Assembly (NCBI RefSeq): GCF_000716675.1
Contig: NZ_JNXT01000001.1
Location: 124,001-188,000 of the forward strand
Source: Streptomyces alboflavus
GTDB lineage: Bacteria > Actinomycetota > Actinomycetes > Streptomycetales > Streptomycetaceae
DNA length: 64,000 nucleotides
Direction: 5' to 3'
Positions 15,289 to 23,026 of this stretch are shown piece after piece. Numbering within the stretch: the stretch's first letter is position 1; each line of letters begins with the position of its first letter. A model generated the notes under the pieces. The model was not told the DNA's origin. It saw nothing but the letters and a program-made list of their open reading frames with translations, and made no database searches. The position numbers and the translations under genes were made by a program.

Positions 15289-18090
15289 TCAGTCTGCTTG
15301 CAGGTTCAGGTGGGGTAGGTCGCCTCGGGACGCCACGCCCAGTTTGGGGTAGGCGTTGTAGAGGTGGTAGCCGACGGTGCGGGGGGACAGGAAAAGCTGG
15401 GCGCCGATGTCGCGGTTGGACAGGCCCGTGGCGGCCAGCCGGACGACCTGACGTTCCTGGGGGGTCAGCCGGGCCGCCGTCAGTTTCTCCGGCCCCCGAG
15501 GGGCCCTGCTCTCCCCGGTAGCGCGCAGCTCCGCGCGGGCCCGCCCCGCCCACGGCGCAGCCTCCACCTGCTCGAACACATCGAGCGCAGCCCGCAGGAG
15601 CCCCCGGGCCTCGCTCCTGCGCCCGGCCCGCCGCAGCCACTGACCGAAGAGGAGCCGCGTACGGGCCCGCTCGAAGGGACGGCCGTCGTCGGCGTGCAAC
15701 CGCAGGGCCTCCTCGTACGCCGCATGCACCGCGTCCGCCCCGCCCGCGTCCGTCTCGGCCAGGAGCCCCCGGCAACGGGCCGCGACGGCACGGGCCCACG
15801 ACGTACCCGTGTGCCCGGCCCACTCGGCGTACCGCGCCGCCAACTGCCGTACGCTGTCCGGTTTTCCGGCGCGGACGGCGGCCTCGACGTGGTCGGGGAC
15901 GCAGTACAGGGCGACGGTCGTGTGGGACGCCGGGCCCGCCGCCAGGTCCTCGTAGCCCCGCAGCGCCGCCTCGTGGCGGCCGAGGCCCAGGTCGAGCAGG
16001 GGCTGGGCGGCGGCGCTCCACACCCGGCCCGGCGGGGCCTGCCGGGGGTCGATGAAGGCCGTGAGTTCCTTGACGCGGGCCTCGTCGCCGCCGAGCGCGG
16101 CCAGATAGGCGAGGACGCCGGTCAGCTGCGCGGCGTAGTGGCGCTGCCCGCTGTCCTCGGCGATCCGCACCCCCTCGGCCGCCCCGGCGACCGCGCACCC
16201 GTGCCGCCCGAGCAGCACCCGGGCCCGCGCCCGAAGCAGCAGCACCAGCGGCAGCGGCCCGACCGCCCCCTGCTCACGGCACTCCCGCTCCAGCTCGGCC
16301 GCCAGCTCGATGCCGCCCTCCAGATCGCCGAGCGGCGCGAACCACGTGGCGATGGACGCCCGCTCGCGCAGGCCGAGCCCGTGCGCCCCGCCGCGCAGCC
16401 GCCCGAACAGGTCCCGCAGCGGCGGCAGGGCCCGGCCGGGGTCGCCCGCCGCGAGCCGGGCGATGCCGTCGACGGCGGGCAGGTACGGCGGGGCGCCGGA
16501 CGGCGGCGCCAGGTCGAGGGCCGCCACACGGTCGGTGATCTCGTCGATGGACGGACGGTGCCCCGCCACCCAGGCCGCCGTCATCGCCTCGTACAGGAGC
16601 GTCGCCGCCGTGTCCGGCGCCCGGTCCGCGACCGCCGACGCCGTGTCCAGGAGCACCTGGTGCGCCGCGTCGAACTCCTCGCGCTCCCGGGCCACGCCCG
16701 CGCGGACCCGGGCGAGCCGGGCCAGGACGGCCGGGTCGGTGAGGTGCGGAGCGGCGTGCCGGGCGAGGTCGGCCGCGTGCGCGCTCTGGCCCGCGTCCGC
16801 CGCGGCGACGGCGGCGAGCGCGAGGCGCCGGGCCCGGTCGGCGCCGTCCGGGGTGAGCCGTGCGGCCCGTTCGTGCGCCGCCGCCTCGGCCGCGTAGCCG
16901 CCGCGCGCGCGGGCCTGCCGCGCGGTCTCCTCCAGGGCGGCGGCGACGTACTCGTCCGGCGCGGTCGATGCCGCCGCCAACTGCCAGGCGCGGCGGTCGG
17001 CGCCGCCCACGCGCGGCAGGGCGTCCGCGAGCGCCCGGTGCGCGGCGACCCGGGCGGCGAGCGGGGCCGACTGATAGGCGGCCGTACGGATCAGCGGGTG
17101 CCCGAACACGAGCCGCCCGCCCTCCAGGCGCATCAGCTGTCGGCGCTCGGCCGGTTCGAGATCGGCGACCCCCGCCCCGAGCGCGCCCGCCGCGGCCGTC
17201 GTCGCCTCCAGGTCGCCGGTGCCCTCCGCCGCCGCCACGAGGAGCAGCGTGCGGGTCGCGTCCGGCAGCGCGGTCACACGGTCCACGAACGTCTGCTGGA
17301 CGCGGGAGCCCTGAGGGAGCGCCACCGCGTGCGCGGGACCGGCGAGCGCCCCGAGGTGCCCCTCCCGCTGGGCCGCGGGGAGTTCCCGCAGCGCCAGCGG
17401 ATTCCCGTGCGCCTCGCTGAGGATCTCGGCGCGTACGTACGGAGGCAGATCACCCGCGTGCTCGGCGAGGAGGTCGGCGGCGGCCAGGTCGTCGATGCCC
17501 GTGACCCGCGACTCCGGCAGGCCGGGGGCCGGGAACCGGGGCGCGTGCCCCTCGCGTACCGCGAACAGCAGCACCACGCCCTCGGCGGCGAGGCGCCGCG
17601 CCGCGAACAGCAGCGCCTCGGCGGACGCGTGGTCCAGCCAGTGCGCGTCGTCGACCACGCACAACAGGGGCTGCCCGTCGGCGAGTTCGGCGAGGAGCGT
17701 GAGAACGGCGAGGCCGGTCAGGAAGCGGTCGGCCGCGCTCGTGGCGCCGTCGCCGTCCGTCGGCCTGTGCCCCGCTCCCGCCCCCGGTGCCAGCCCCAAC
17801 GCCGTGCGCAGGGCCGCCGCCTGGGGTGCGGGGAGGGCCGCGATCCGGTCGGTGTCCCGGTGCAGGAGGAGGTGGAGGGCCGCGAAGGGGAGGTCGGTCT
17901 CCGTCTCCGTGGCCGTGGTGCGGAGCACCTTGAAGCCCTCGGCCTCGGCCAGGGCCGTCGTCTCCGCGAGGAGGGCCGACTTGCCGATGCCCGCCTCGCC
18001 GCGGAGGACCAGGGCAGAGCTGTGGCCCTGCCGGGCCCGGGTCAGGAGGGCTGTCAGCTGGTCCAGTTCGGCGGCGCGACCTTGAAGCAT
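15289..18090 (-). CDS. LAL-type LuxR transcriptional regulator
   Basis: A 933-residue regulator. The N-terminal AAA-like ATPase has Walker A GEAGIGKS near residue 31-38 and Walker B LLCVVDDAHWLD near 143. A long alpha-helical TPR-like middle follows, and the C-terminal LuxR helix-turn-helix is LTPQERQVVRLAATGLSNRDIGAQLFLSPRTVGYHLYNAYPKLGV, near 868-920. The size and layout are typical of the LAL/MalT-like class that activates metabolite clusters or sugar use on ATP and inducer binding. No ribosome site precedes ATG 18090, so the transcript may be leaderless. A palindrome straddles the start codon. Its neighbours, two oxidoreductases and an exporter, are plausible targets. Confidence 0.92.
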   Translation of the reverse strand: MLQGRAAELDQLTALLTRARQGHSSALVLRGEAGIGKSALLAETTALAEAEGFKVLRTTATETETDLPFAALHLLLHRDTDRIAALPAPQAAALRTALGLAPGAGAGHRPTDGDGATSAADRFLTGLAVLTLLAELADGQPLLCVVDDAHWLDHASAEALLFAARRLAAEGVVLLFAVREGHAPRFPAPGLPESRVTGIDDLAAADLLAEHAGDLPPYVRAEILSEAHGNPLALRELPAAQREGHLGALAGPAHAVALPQGSRVQQTFVDRVTALPDATRTLLLVAAAEGTGDLEATTAAAGALGAGVADLEPAERRQLMRLEGGRLVFGHPLIRTAAYQSAPLAARVAAHRALADALPRVGGADRRAWQLAAASTAPDEYVAAALEETARQARARGGYAAEAAAHERAARLTPDGADRARRLALAAVAAADAGQSAHAADLARHAAPHLTDPAVLARLARVRAGVAREREEFDAAHQVLLDTASAVADRAPDTAATLLYEAMTAAWVAGHRPSIDEITDRVAALDLAPPSGAPPYLPAVDGIARLAAGDPGRALPPLRDLFGRLRGGAHGLGLRERASIATWFAPLGDLEGGIELAAELERECREQGAVGPLPLVLLLRARARVLLGRHGCAVAGAAEGVRIAEDSGQRHYAAQLTGVLAYLAALGGDEARVKELTAFIDPRQAPPGRVWSAAAQPLLDLGLGRHEAALRGYEDLAAGPASHTTVALYCVPDHVEAAVRAGKPDSVRQLAARYAEWAGHTGTSWARAVAARCRGLLAETDAGGADAVHAAYEEALRLHADDGRPFERARTRLLFGQWLRRAGRRSEARGLLRAALDVFEQVEAAPWAGRARAELRATGESRAPRGPEKLTAARLTPQERQVVRLAATGLSNRDIGAQLFLSPRTVGYHLYNAYPKLGVASRGDLPHLNLQAD

Positions 18091-18098
18091 GGTTCAAG
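18081..18098. promoter_or_regulatory. palindrome over the LuxR start codon
   Basis: CTTGAA at 18081-18086 and TTCAAG at 18093-18098 are perfect inverted arms around 6 bases that include the start codon of the LAL regulator. A protein bound here would block a leaderless or short-leader transcript, so self-repression is possible. Confidence 0.4.
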
Positions 18099-18200
18099 TA
18101 AGCCGCCGGGGGCGGTGGATATTCCCCGGGGAAGGGGCGGGGAGGGGAGGGAGGGCGGGACCTGGTGGCCGACCGCCCCCTCCGGGCCGCGGCCCCCGCC

Positions 18201-19121
18201 TCACCCCGCCATCGTCAGGATCACCTTCCCCCGCCCGTGCCCCGACTCCACCTCGCGCTGCGCCGCCGCTGCCTGCGCCAACGGGAACGTGGCGCGGACG
18301 TGGACCCGCAGCAGGCCCTTGGCGTACAGGTCGGTGACCTCGGCGAGGCGCTCGGCGGTGCGGGTGCCACGGATCAGGGGGAGGCCCAGGCGCTCGGCCT
18401 CCTCGTCGTCGACCATCGACATGACGCGGGAGCGGTCCTTGGCCACGGCGACCGACGCCCGCAGCGCCTGTGCGCCCGCGCCGTCGAGGGCCGCGTCGAC
18501 GCCGTCGGGGGCGACGGCACGCACCCGCTCCTCCAGGCCGTCGCCGTACTCCACGGGGATCGCGCCGAGATCCCGCAGGTGGGCGTGGTTGCGGGGGCTC
18601 GCCGTGCCGATGACGGTGGTGGCGCCCCAGGCCCTGGCGAGCTGCACGGACAGCGTGCCGAGGCCGCCCGCCGCGCCGTTGATGAGGACCGTGTCGCCGG
18701 GGCCGACGCCGAGCGCGCTGAGCGCCATGTGCGCGCCCTGCGCGTTGCCGGGGAAGCCGCCGGCGACCGTGAAGTCCATGGCGTCCGGCTTGGCGACGAG
18801 TTGGCCGGCGCCGACGACGACGTACTCGGCGTACGCGCCGAGCAGCGAGAACCCGAGGACGCCCTGGCCGGGCACGAAGTCCGTGACGTCCGCGCCCACC
18901 GCGTCCACCGTGCCCGCGAACTCGTTGCCCGGGACGATCGGGAACTCCACGCCCGGCGGCCGCATCACCCCCTGCCGGATGCCGATGTCGAACGGCATCA
19001 CGCCCGCCGCGCGGACCCGCACCCGCACCTGACCGGGCCCCGGTTCGGGCACGTCGAGCTCGACCGGGCGCAGCACGTCGGCGGCGCCGTACTCCCGCAG
19101 GGCCATCGCGTTCATCCTCAT
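18201..19121 (-). CDS. NADP-dependent quinone oxidoreductase-like (zinc-free MDR)
   Basis: A 306-residue medium-chain dehydrogenase/reductase. It begins MRMNAMALREYGAADVLRPVELDVPEPGPGQVRVRVRAAGV, has FPIVPGNEFAGTV (substrate domain) and the nucleotide motif INGAAGGLGTLSVQLARAWGA near 150, and ends GRGKVILTMAG. Structural and catalytic zinc Cys are absent, as in quinone oxidoreductases. It likely reduces quinones or enones with NADPH in the cytosol. ATG 19121 overlaps the upstream TGA (ATGA) with GGAGA before it, so it is translated together with a paralogue. Confidence 0.88.
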   Translation of the reverse strand: MRMNAMALREYGAADVLRPVELDVPEPGPGQVRVRVRAAGVMPFDIGIRQGVMRPPGVEFPIVPGNEFAGTVDAVGADVTDFVPGQGVLGFSLLGAYAEYVVVGAGQLVAKPDAMDFTVAGGFPGNAQGAHMALSALGVGPGDTVLINGAAGGLGTLSVQLARAWGATTVIGTASPRNHAHLRDLGAIPVEYGDGLEERVRAVAPDGVDAALDGAGAQALRASVAVAKDRSRVMSMVDDEEAERLGLPLIRGTRTAERLAEVTDLYAKGLLRVHVRATFPLAQAAAAQREVESGHGRGKVILTMAG

Positions 19122-20128
19122 GACGCCGTCTCCGTCTCCGTCGTGCCGGTGGTCAGGACGACCTTGCCGACCGTCGCGCGGCCGAGCAGTGCCGTGTGGG
19201 CTGCGGCCGTGTCCCGCAGCGGGAACGTGGTGACGGCAGGCACCAGGGTGCCGTCCGCCGCCGCGGCGAGCGCCCGCTCCTGGAGTCCGCGCAGCCCGCC
19301 GGGCAGGCGGACGATCCGGGGACCCAGCGCGTGCGTGGCCGTCAGGACCTTCTCGTGCAGGTCCTTCGACGTGAACTCCGTCGGCGCGCCGGACGACCAG
19401 CCGTAGATCACGAACTGGCCGCCGTGCCCGAGGAGTTCGAAAGCCGTACGGCCCGCCGCGCCGCCCACGCTGTCGAAGGCCACGCCCACCGCACGGCCGC
19501 CGAGCCCCACCCGCACCCGGTCCGCCCAGTCCGGCAGCGAGTAGTCGACGGCGACGTCGGCGCCGAGCGCCCGTGCCCGCGCCACCTTGTCGGGGCCGCC
19601 CGCCGCGGCCACCACGGTCGCGCCGACGTTCTTCGCCGCCTGCACGAGGAGCGTGCCGATGCCGCCCGCCGCGGCGGTCACGAGGACCACGTCGTCCGGT
19701 CCGGGCGCGGCCACGTCCAGGACGCCGAGCGCCATCCGGCCGGTGCCGACCATGGCGATCGCCGCTTCGTACGACAGGGAGTCCGGCAGCGGGAACAGGG
19801 ACTCCGGCTCGCGGACCGCCAGCTCGGCGTAGCCCGCGTTGACCAGGCCGAGGTGGGTGACCACCCGGCGGCCCAGCCACTCTTCGCCGACGCCCGCGCC
19901 GAGCCTGTCGACGACCCCGGCGACCTCGCGGCCCGGCGTGAGCGGCGGCTCCGGCAGCGCGAAGGGCAGCTCGTCGGCCGCGCCGCGCTGCAGGGCGGTG
20001 TCGAGGAGGTGGACTCCCGCGGCCCGTACGGAGATCCGGACCTGGCCGGGTCCTGGCTCGGGGTCGGGCACCTCCTCGTAGCGGAGCTGCTCGGGGCCGC
20101 CGAAGGCGTGGATGCGGATGGCGTGCAT
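19118..20128 (-). CDS. NADPH:quinone oxidoreductase-like (zinc-free MDR)
   Basis: A 336-residue paralogue of the gene downstream. Motifs: GPGQVRISVRAAGVHLLDT, PPLTPGREVAGVVDRLG, and the cofactor loop LVTAAAGGIGTLLVQAAKNVGATVVAAAGG near 146. It lacks zinc ligands. Start ATG 20128 has GGAAGGAC upstream. First gene of a coupled pair, with a divergent MFS gene starting at 20358. The 230-base gap carries a 28-bp perfect inverted repeat and mirrored -10-like boxes, so both directions are probably controlled by one regulator, for example in response to a redox-active compound (inference). Confidence 0.88.
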   Translation of the reverse strand: MHAIRIHAFGGPEQLRYEEVPDPEPGPGQVRISVRAAGVHLLDTALQRGAADELPFALPEPPLTPGREVAGVVDRLGAGVGEEWLGRRVVTHLGLVNAGYAELAVREPESLFPLPDSLSYEAAIAMVGTGRMALGVLDVAAPGPDDVVLVTAAAGGIGTLLVQAAKNVGATVVAAAGGPDKVARARALGADVAVDYSLPDWADRVRVGLGGRAVGVAFDSVGGAAGRTAFELLGHGGQFVIYGWSSGAPTEFTSKDLHEKVLTATHALGPRIVRLPGGLRGLQERALAAAADGTLVPAVTTFPLRDTAAAHTALLGRATVGKVVLTTGTTETETAS

Positions 20129-20202
20129 GGGACGTCCTTCCAGGGTGGGAGGTGAGCGGGGCGGCTCGGGCCCGCACCCAGGAAGCTAGACGAGCGGTGC
20201 GC

Positions 20203-20331
20203 GCGGTCGCCTCTGTCGGATGACTGGGGTCGGACGACCTGGGCGACTGGGGTCGGCTCCCGCGGACCGGGGCCGCGGGCCCAGGGCGACCGGGTCCGGT
20301 ACACCCCAGTCATCCGACAGAGGCGACCGCC
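20203..20331. promoter_or_regulatory. 28-bp perfect inverted repeat in a divergent promoter region
   Basis: The left arm 20203-20230 and right arm 20304-20331 are exact reverse complements over 28 bp, separated by 73 bases. The word ACTGGGGTCGG also occurs as a direct repeat, ending the left arm and again near 20246. Each arm lies 23 bases (counted from GACAGA) before a -10-like box: TAGCTT on the minus strand (20188-20183) and TAGCGT on the plus strand (20345-20350). This looks like a duplicated operator serving two mirror-image promoters. Confidence 0.75.
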
Positions 20332-20344
20332 CCTGCCTCGTTCC

Positions 20345-20350
20345 TAGCGT
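20345..20350 (+). promoter_or_regulatory. -10 box of the MFS gene, leaderless start
   Basis: TAGCGT ends 7 bases before ATG 20358, which places the transcription start on or next to the A of the start codon. No ribosome site is present, which fits a leaderless transcript. Confidence 0.55.
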
Positions 20351-20357
20351 CGGCCGC

Positions 20358-21743
20358 ATGACTCAGCACACTCCCGAATCCACCCGCACCCCGCCGCCCG
20401 ACGGCACCCCGGCCACGCGCTGGGCGCCCGTCGCCGTGATGGCGCTGGCGATGCTCATGGTCACCCTGGAGATCAGCCTGACGGCGGTGACGCTGCCCGC
20501 GATGGGCGACGACCTGGGCGTCGGCTCCTCGTCCGCCCAGTGGGTCCTCCTCGCGTACACGCTGCCCACCGCCGCGCTCGCGATCCCCGCGGGACGCTGG
20601 AGCGACCACGTCGACCTGCGCGCCCTGTTCCTGCTCGCCGTGCCCGCGATCGGCCTGACCAGCGTCCTCGCGGCCGCCGCGCCCAACCTGGAGGTGCTGC
20701 TCGCGGCCCGCGTCCTGCAGGGCGTGGCGGGCGCCCTCGTCGGGGCGCTCTACCTGCCGGTGGTCGCCGCGAGCGTGCGGCCCCAGCAGCGGGGGCGGGC
20801 CATGGGGCTCGTGGCCACGGTCATGCCGATCGGGTCCATGGGCGGCTCGTCCCTCGGCGGGGCCGTCGTCGACGCCTACGGCTGGCGGCCGGTGTTCCTC
20901 CTGAAGATCCCCGTGCTGCTCGTCGTGTGGTGGCTGGGGGCGCGCCTGATCCCGCGTACGGACAAGGGCCTCGCGGCGCCCGGCCGTTCGCTGGTCGGCG
21001 ACGGCGTGCTGCTCGGCGCCGCCGTGACCGCGCTGCTTCTCGCCCTCGGCCGGATCGAGGCGGACGCGCCCGGCACCGCGACCCTGTTCGGCCTCGTGGC
21101 CGTCGCCGGCGCCGTGACCTGGGCGCGGCTCGGCACCGCCCGCCCCGTCCTCGACCTGCTGCGCCGCCGCGAGGTGGGCCTGCCCGTCCTCTCGCTCTTC
21201 CTCAGCGGCACGTTCGTGGGGCTCTCCTACTTCCTGCTGCCGTACTACGTCGCCGACGTCCTGGACGCCGGGGCGTCCCTGACCGGCCTTGCGATGGTCT
21301 TCTTCATCGGCGCGGTCGCGCTGACGGCGCCGCTCGGCGGGGCGCTCGCCGACCGGCTGCCGCCCCGGCTCGTGGGGGCGGTGGGGGCCGGGCTGTGCGG
21401 CGCGGGCGTCCTCAGCATGGTGACCCTCGGCCCGGACGCGGGCCTGTGGGACATCGGCTGGCGGCTCGCCCTCGCGGGCGCCGGGCAGGCCCTCTTCGGC
21501 ACGCCCGTGAACGCCGGGATCCTCGGCGCGACCCCCGCGCACCTCGTCGGGACGGCGGGCGGCGTCGGCAACACGTCCCGCACGCTGGCGTTCGCGGTGG
21601 GCCCGGCGGTCGCCGCGCTCGCGTACGGCATCGGGGGCGGCGGCGAGTCCGGCTTCCACGTCGGCGTCGTCGTCCTGGTGGTGCTCCAGGGCCTCAGCCT
21701 GGTGGCGCTGCTGCCGGGGGCGGGGCGCGCTTCCCGCGGATGA
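20358..21743 (+). CDS. MFS drug exporter, EmrB/QacA (DHA2) type
   Basis: A 461-residue polytopic membrane protein with 12-14 predicted helices. MVTLEISLTAVTLPAMGDDLG is helix 1, SSAQWVLLAYTLPTAALAIPAGRWSDHVDLR carries the loop 2-3 motif, RVLQGVAGALVGALYLPVVAA is helix 4, and VMPIGSMGGSSLGGAVVDAYGWRPVFLLKIP carries antiporter motif C followed by the DHA2 GWR-F signature. It should export small molecules using the proton gradient. It starts divergent to two quinone oxidoreductases under mirrored promoters, so it may remove the compounds that those enzymes reduce (inference). Confidence 0.9.
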   Translation: MTQHTPESTRTPPPDGTPATRWAPVAVMALAMLMVTLEISLTAVTLPAMGDDLGVGSSSAQWVLLAYTLPTAALAIPAGRWSDHVDLRALFLLAVPAIGLTSVLAAAAPNLEVLLAARVLQGVAGALVGALYLPVVAASVRPQQRGRAMGLVATVMPIGSMGGSSLGGAVVDAYGWRPVFLLKIPVLLVVWWLGARLIPRTDKGLAAPGRSLVGDGVLLGAAVTALLLALGRIEADAPGTATLFGLVAVAGAVTWARLGTARPVLDLLRRREVGLPVLSLFLSGTFVGLSYFLLPYYVADVLDAGASLTGLAMVFFIGAVALTAPLGGALADRLPPRLVGAVGAGLCGAGVLSMVTLGPDAGLWDIGWRLALAGAGQALFGTPVNAGILGATPAHLVGTAGGVGNTSRTLAFAVGPAVAALAYGIGGGGESGFHVGVVVLVVLQGLSLVALLPGAGRASRG

Positions 21744-21756
21744 GGGCGGCCACCCC

Positions 21757-22950
21757 CTACAGCAGCGCGAACTGCCCCTCGGGCCCCTCCTCATGGTGGT
21801 CGAGCACCGAAGCGGGCCGCCGCGCCCACCCGGGCATCGGGAGCACCCCGGCCGCCCGCAGGTCCCCGGCCGTGATCCGGCCCGCGTCGCCGATGTCGAA
21901 GGGCTCCTCCGCCGCGAGGAGCGCGAGGACCGTGACCAGTTCGAGGAGCTGGGACGTCCACTCCTGGGGCCAGGCGGCCGGGCGCACGGCCTCCAGGGAG
22001 CCCGGTTCCGCCTCGGCCGTGCGCCGGTCGAACCACAGCTCAAGGACCCGCACGCCGCTCACCCGGAAGTCCCAGGCGGCCCCGGGCACGGGCGAGATGA
22101 CGCCGCTCTCGCCGACCAGGAGGGCTTCCTCGTCCGGGTCGTAGGCGAGGGTCTGGGGCCGCGCGGGCAGCGGAGAGCGGACGTAGGGGCGCTTGCCGCC
22201 GGGGAGTTTGGGGCGCTCGCCGCCCGCGCCCCGCAGGTGCAGCCACAGCAGCCGCCGCCCCGCCGCGACGCCCCGCGCCCACACCCGGGCGTCGGAGGTC
22301 AGCGGCACCGCGCAGCCCGCCGCCGAGGCCCGGGCCGCGGCCAGCGTCCACGCGAGGACGTCCGGGGCGGTGACCTCGGTCCCGTACACCCGCGTCAGAT
22401 GGTCCGAAAGGCCCGGCGCGAGGTTGGGTTCGAGGCCGCCGGGGCGCCGGAAGAGGGGGCGGACGCGGCCGGGGCGGCCCGCGGGGGAGCGCCCGTCGGG
22501 GAGCACGGCGGACGCGAGAACAGCGGGGCCCGCGCCGTCGGCCACGTACCCCTGCTCGGTGAGGAAGAGCTGCCCGTCGCCGAGGACGCGCCACAGCTCC
22601 GGCCGGGCCACGTCGATGAGGCGGTGGTCGGGGATGAGCCACTGCTCGTCGAAGGGGCCGTGCAGGACGCGGACGGGCTCGGGGCACGGGCCGGACGCGC
22701 GGGCGAGGCGGACCGTGGCGCCGTCGAAGCCGGGCAGTTGGGCGACGGCCGTGTGCAGGGTCCGGGCCCGGGTGGGCCGCAGCAGCCTCTCGCGGTCGGC
22801 GGCCGCGGCGCGGACGAAGGCGTTCCAACGGGCCTTCAGGGACGCGGCGTCCGGGGCCATCGGCCACCCGCGCCCGGGCCTGAGCGGCGCGACGGACCAC
22901 GGCAGGAGATCCGCGAGCGGCGGCGCTTCGTCGTGCGTCACGCCCGGCAT
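21757..22950 (-). CDS. orphan protein resembling type ISP restriction-modification C-terminal domain
   Basis: A 397-residue soluble protein. Recognisable stretches are MPWSVAPLRPGRGWP-like near 20, RPTRARTLHTAVAQLPG near 60, RVLHGPFDEQWLIPDHRLIDVARPELWRV near 95-125, YDPDEEALLVGESGVISPVPGAAWDFRVSGVRVLELWFDRRT near 290-330 and RPAAWPQEWTSQLLELVTVLALL near 345. These match the C-terminal (target-recognition) domain of type ISP enzymes, here without the helicase or methyltransferase parts. Streptomyces carry such stand-alone genes. Whether it still binds DNA is unknown. ATG 22950 has no strong ribosome site; the open frame above it is not family-like. Confidence 0.72.
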   Translation of the reverse strand: MPGVTHDEAPPLADLLPWSVAPLRPGRGWPMAPDAASLKARWNAFVRAAAADRERLLRPTRARTLHTAVAQLPGFDGATVRLARASGPCPEPVRVLHGPFDEQWLIPDHRLIDVARPELWRVLGDGQLFLTEQGYVADGAGPAVLASAVLPDGRSPAGRPGRVRPLFRRPGGLEPNLAPGLSDHLTRVYGTEVTAPDVLAWTLAAARASAAGCAVPLTSDARVWARGVAAGRRLLWLHLRGAGGERPKLPGGKRPYVRSPLPARPQTLAYDPDEEALLVGESGVISPVPGAAWDFRVSGVRVLELWFDRRTAEAEPGSLEAVRPAAWPQEWTSQLLELVTVLALLAAEEPFDIGDAGRITAGDLRAAGVLPMPGWARRPASVLDHHEEGPEGQFALL

Positions 22951-23026
22951 CGTACGACGCCGGGAAAGACGGCCGACACGGGCAGGGGAGCCCCGGCCGC
23001 GGCGGGAGGGCGCGGGACGGGCGGGG

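Noticed and set aside
18081..18098. The CTTGAA/TTCAAG palindrome as a SoxR box
   Set aside because: Half-site order is opposite to the known CCTCAAG...CTTGAGG type.
15364..19032. A 1222-codon open frame antisense to the LAL regulator and oxidoreductase genes
   Set aside because: Its composition is Arg/Gly/Pro/Ala-rich without motifs, and it is a GC-driven shadow of well-supported minus-strand genes.
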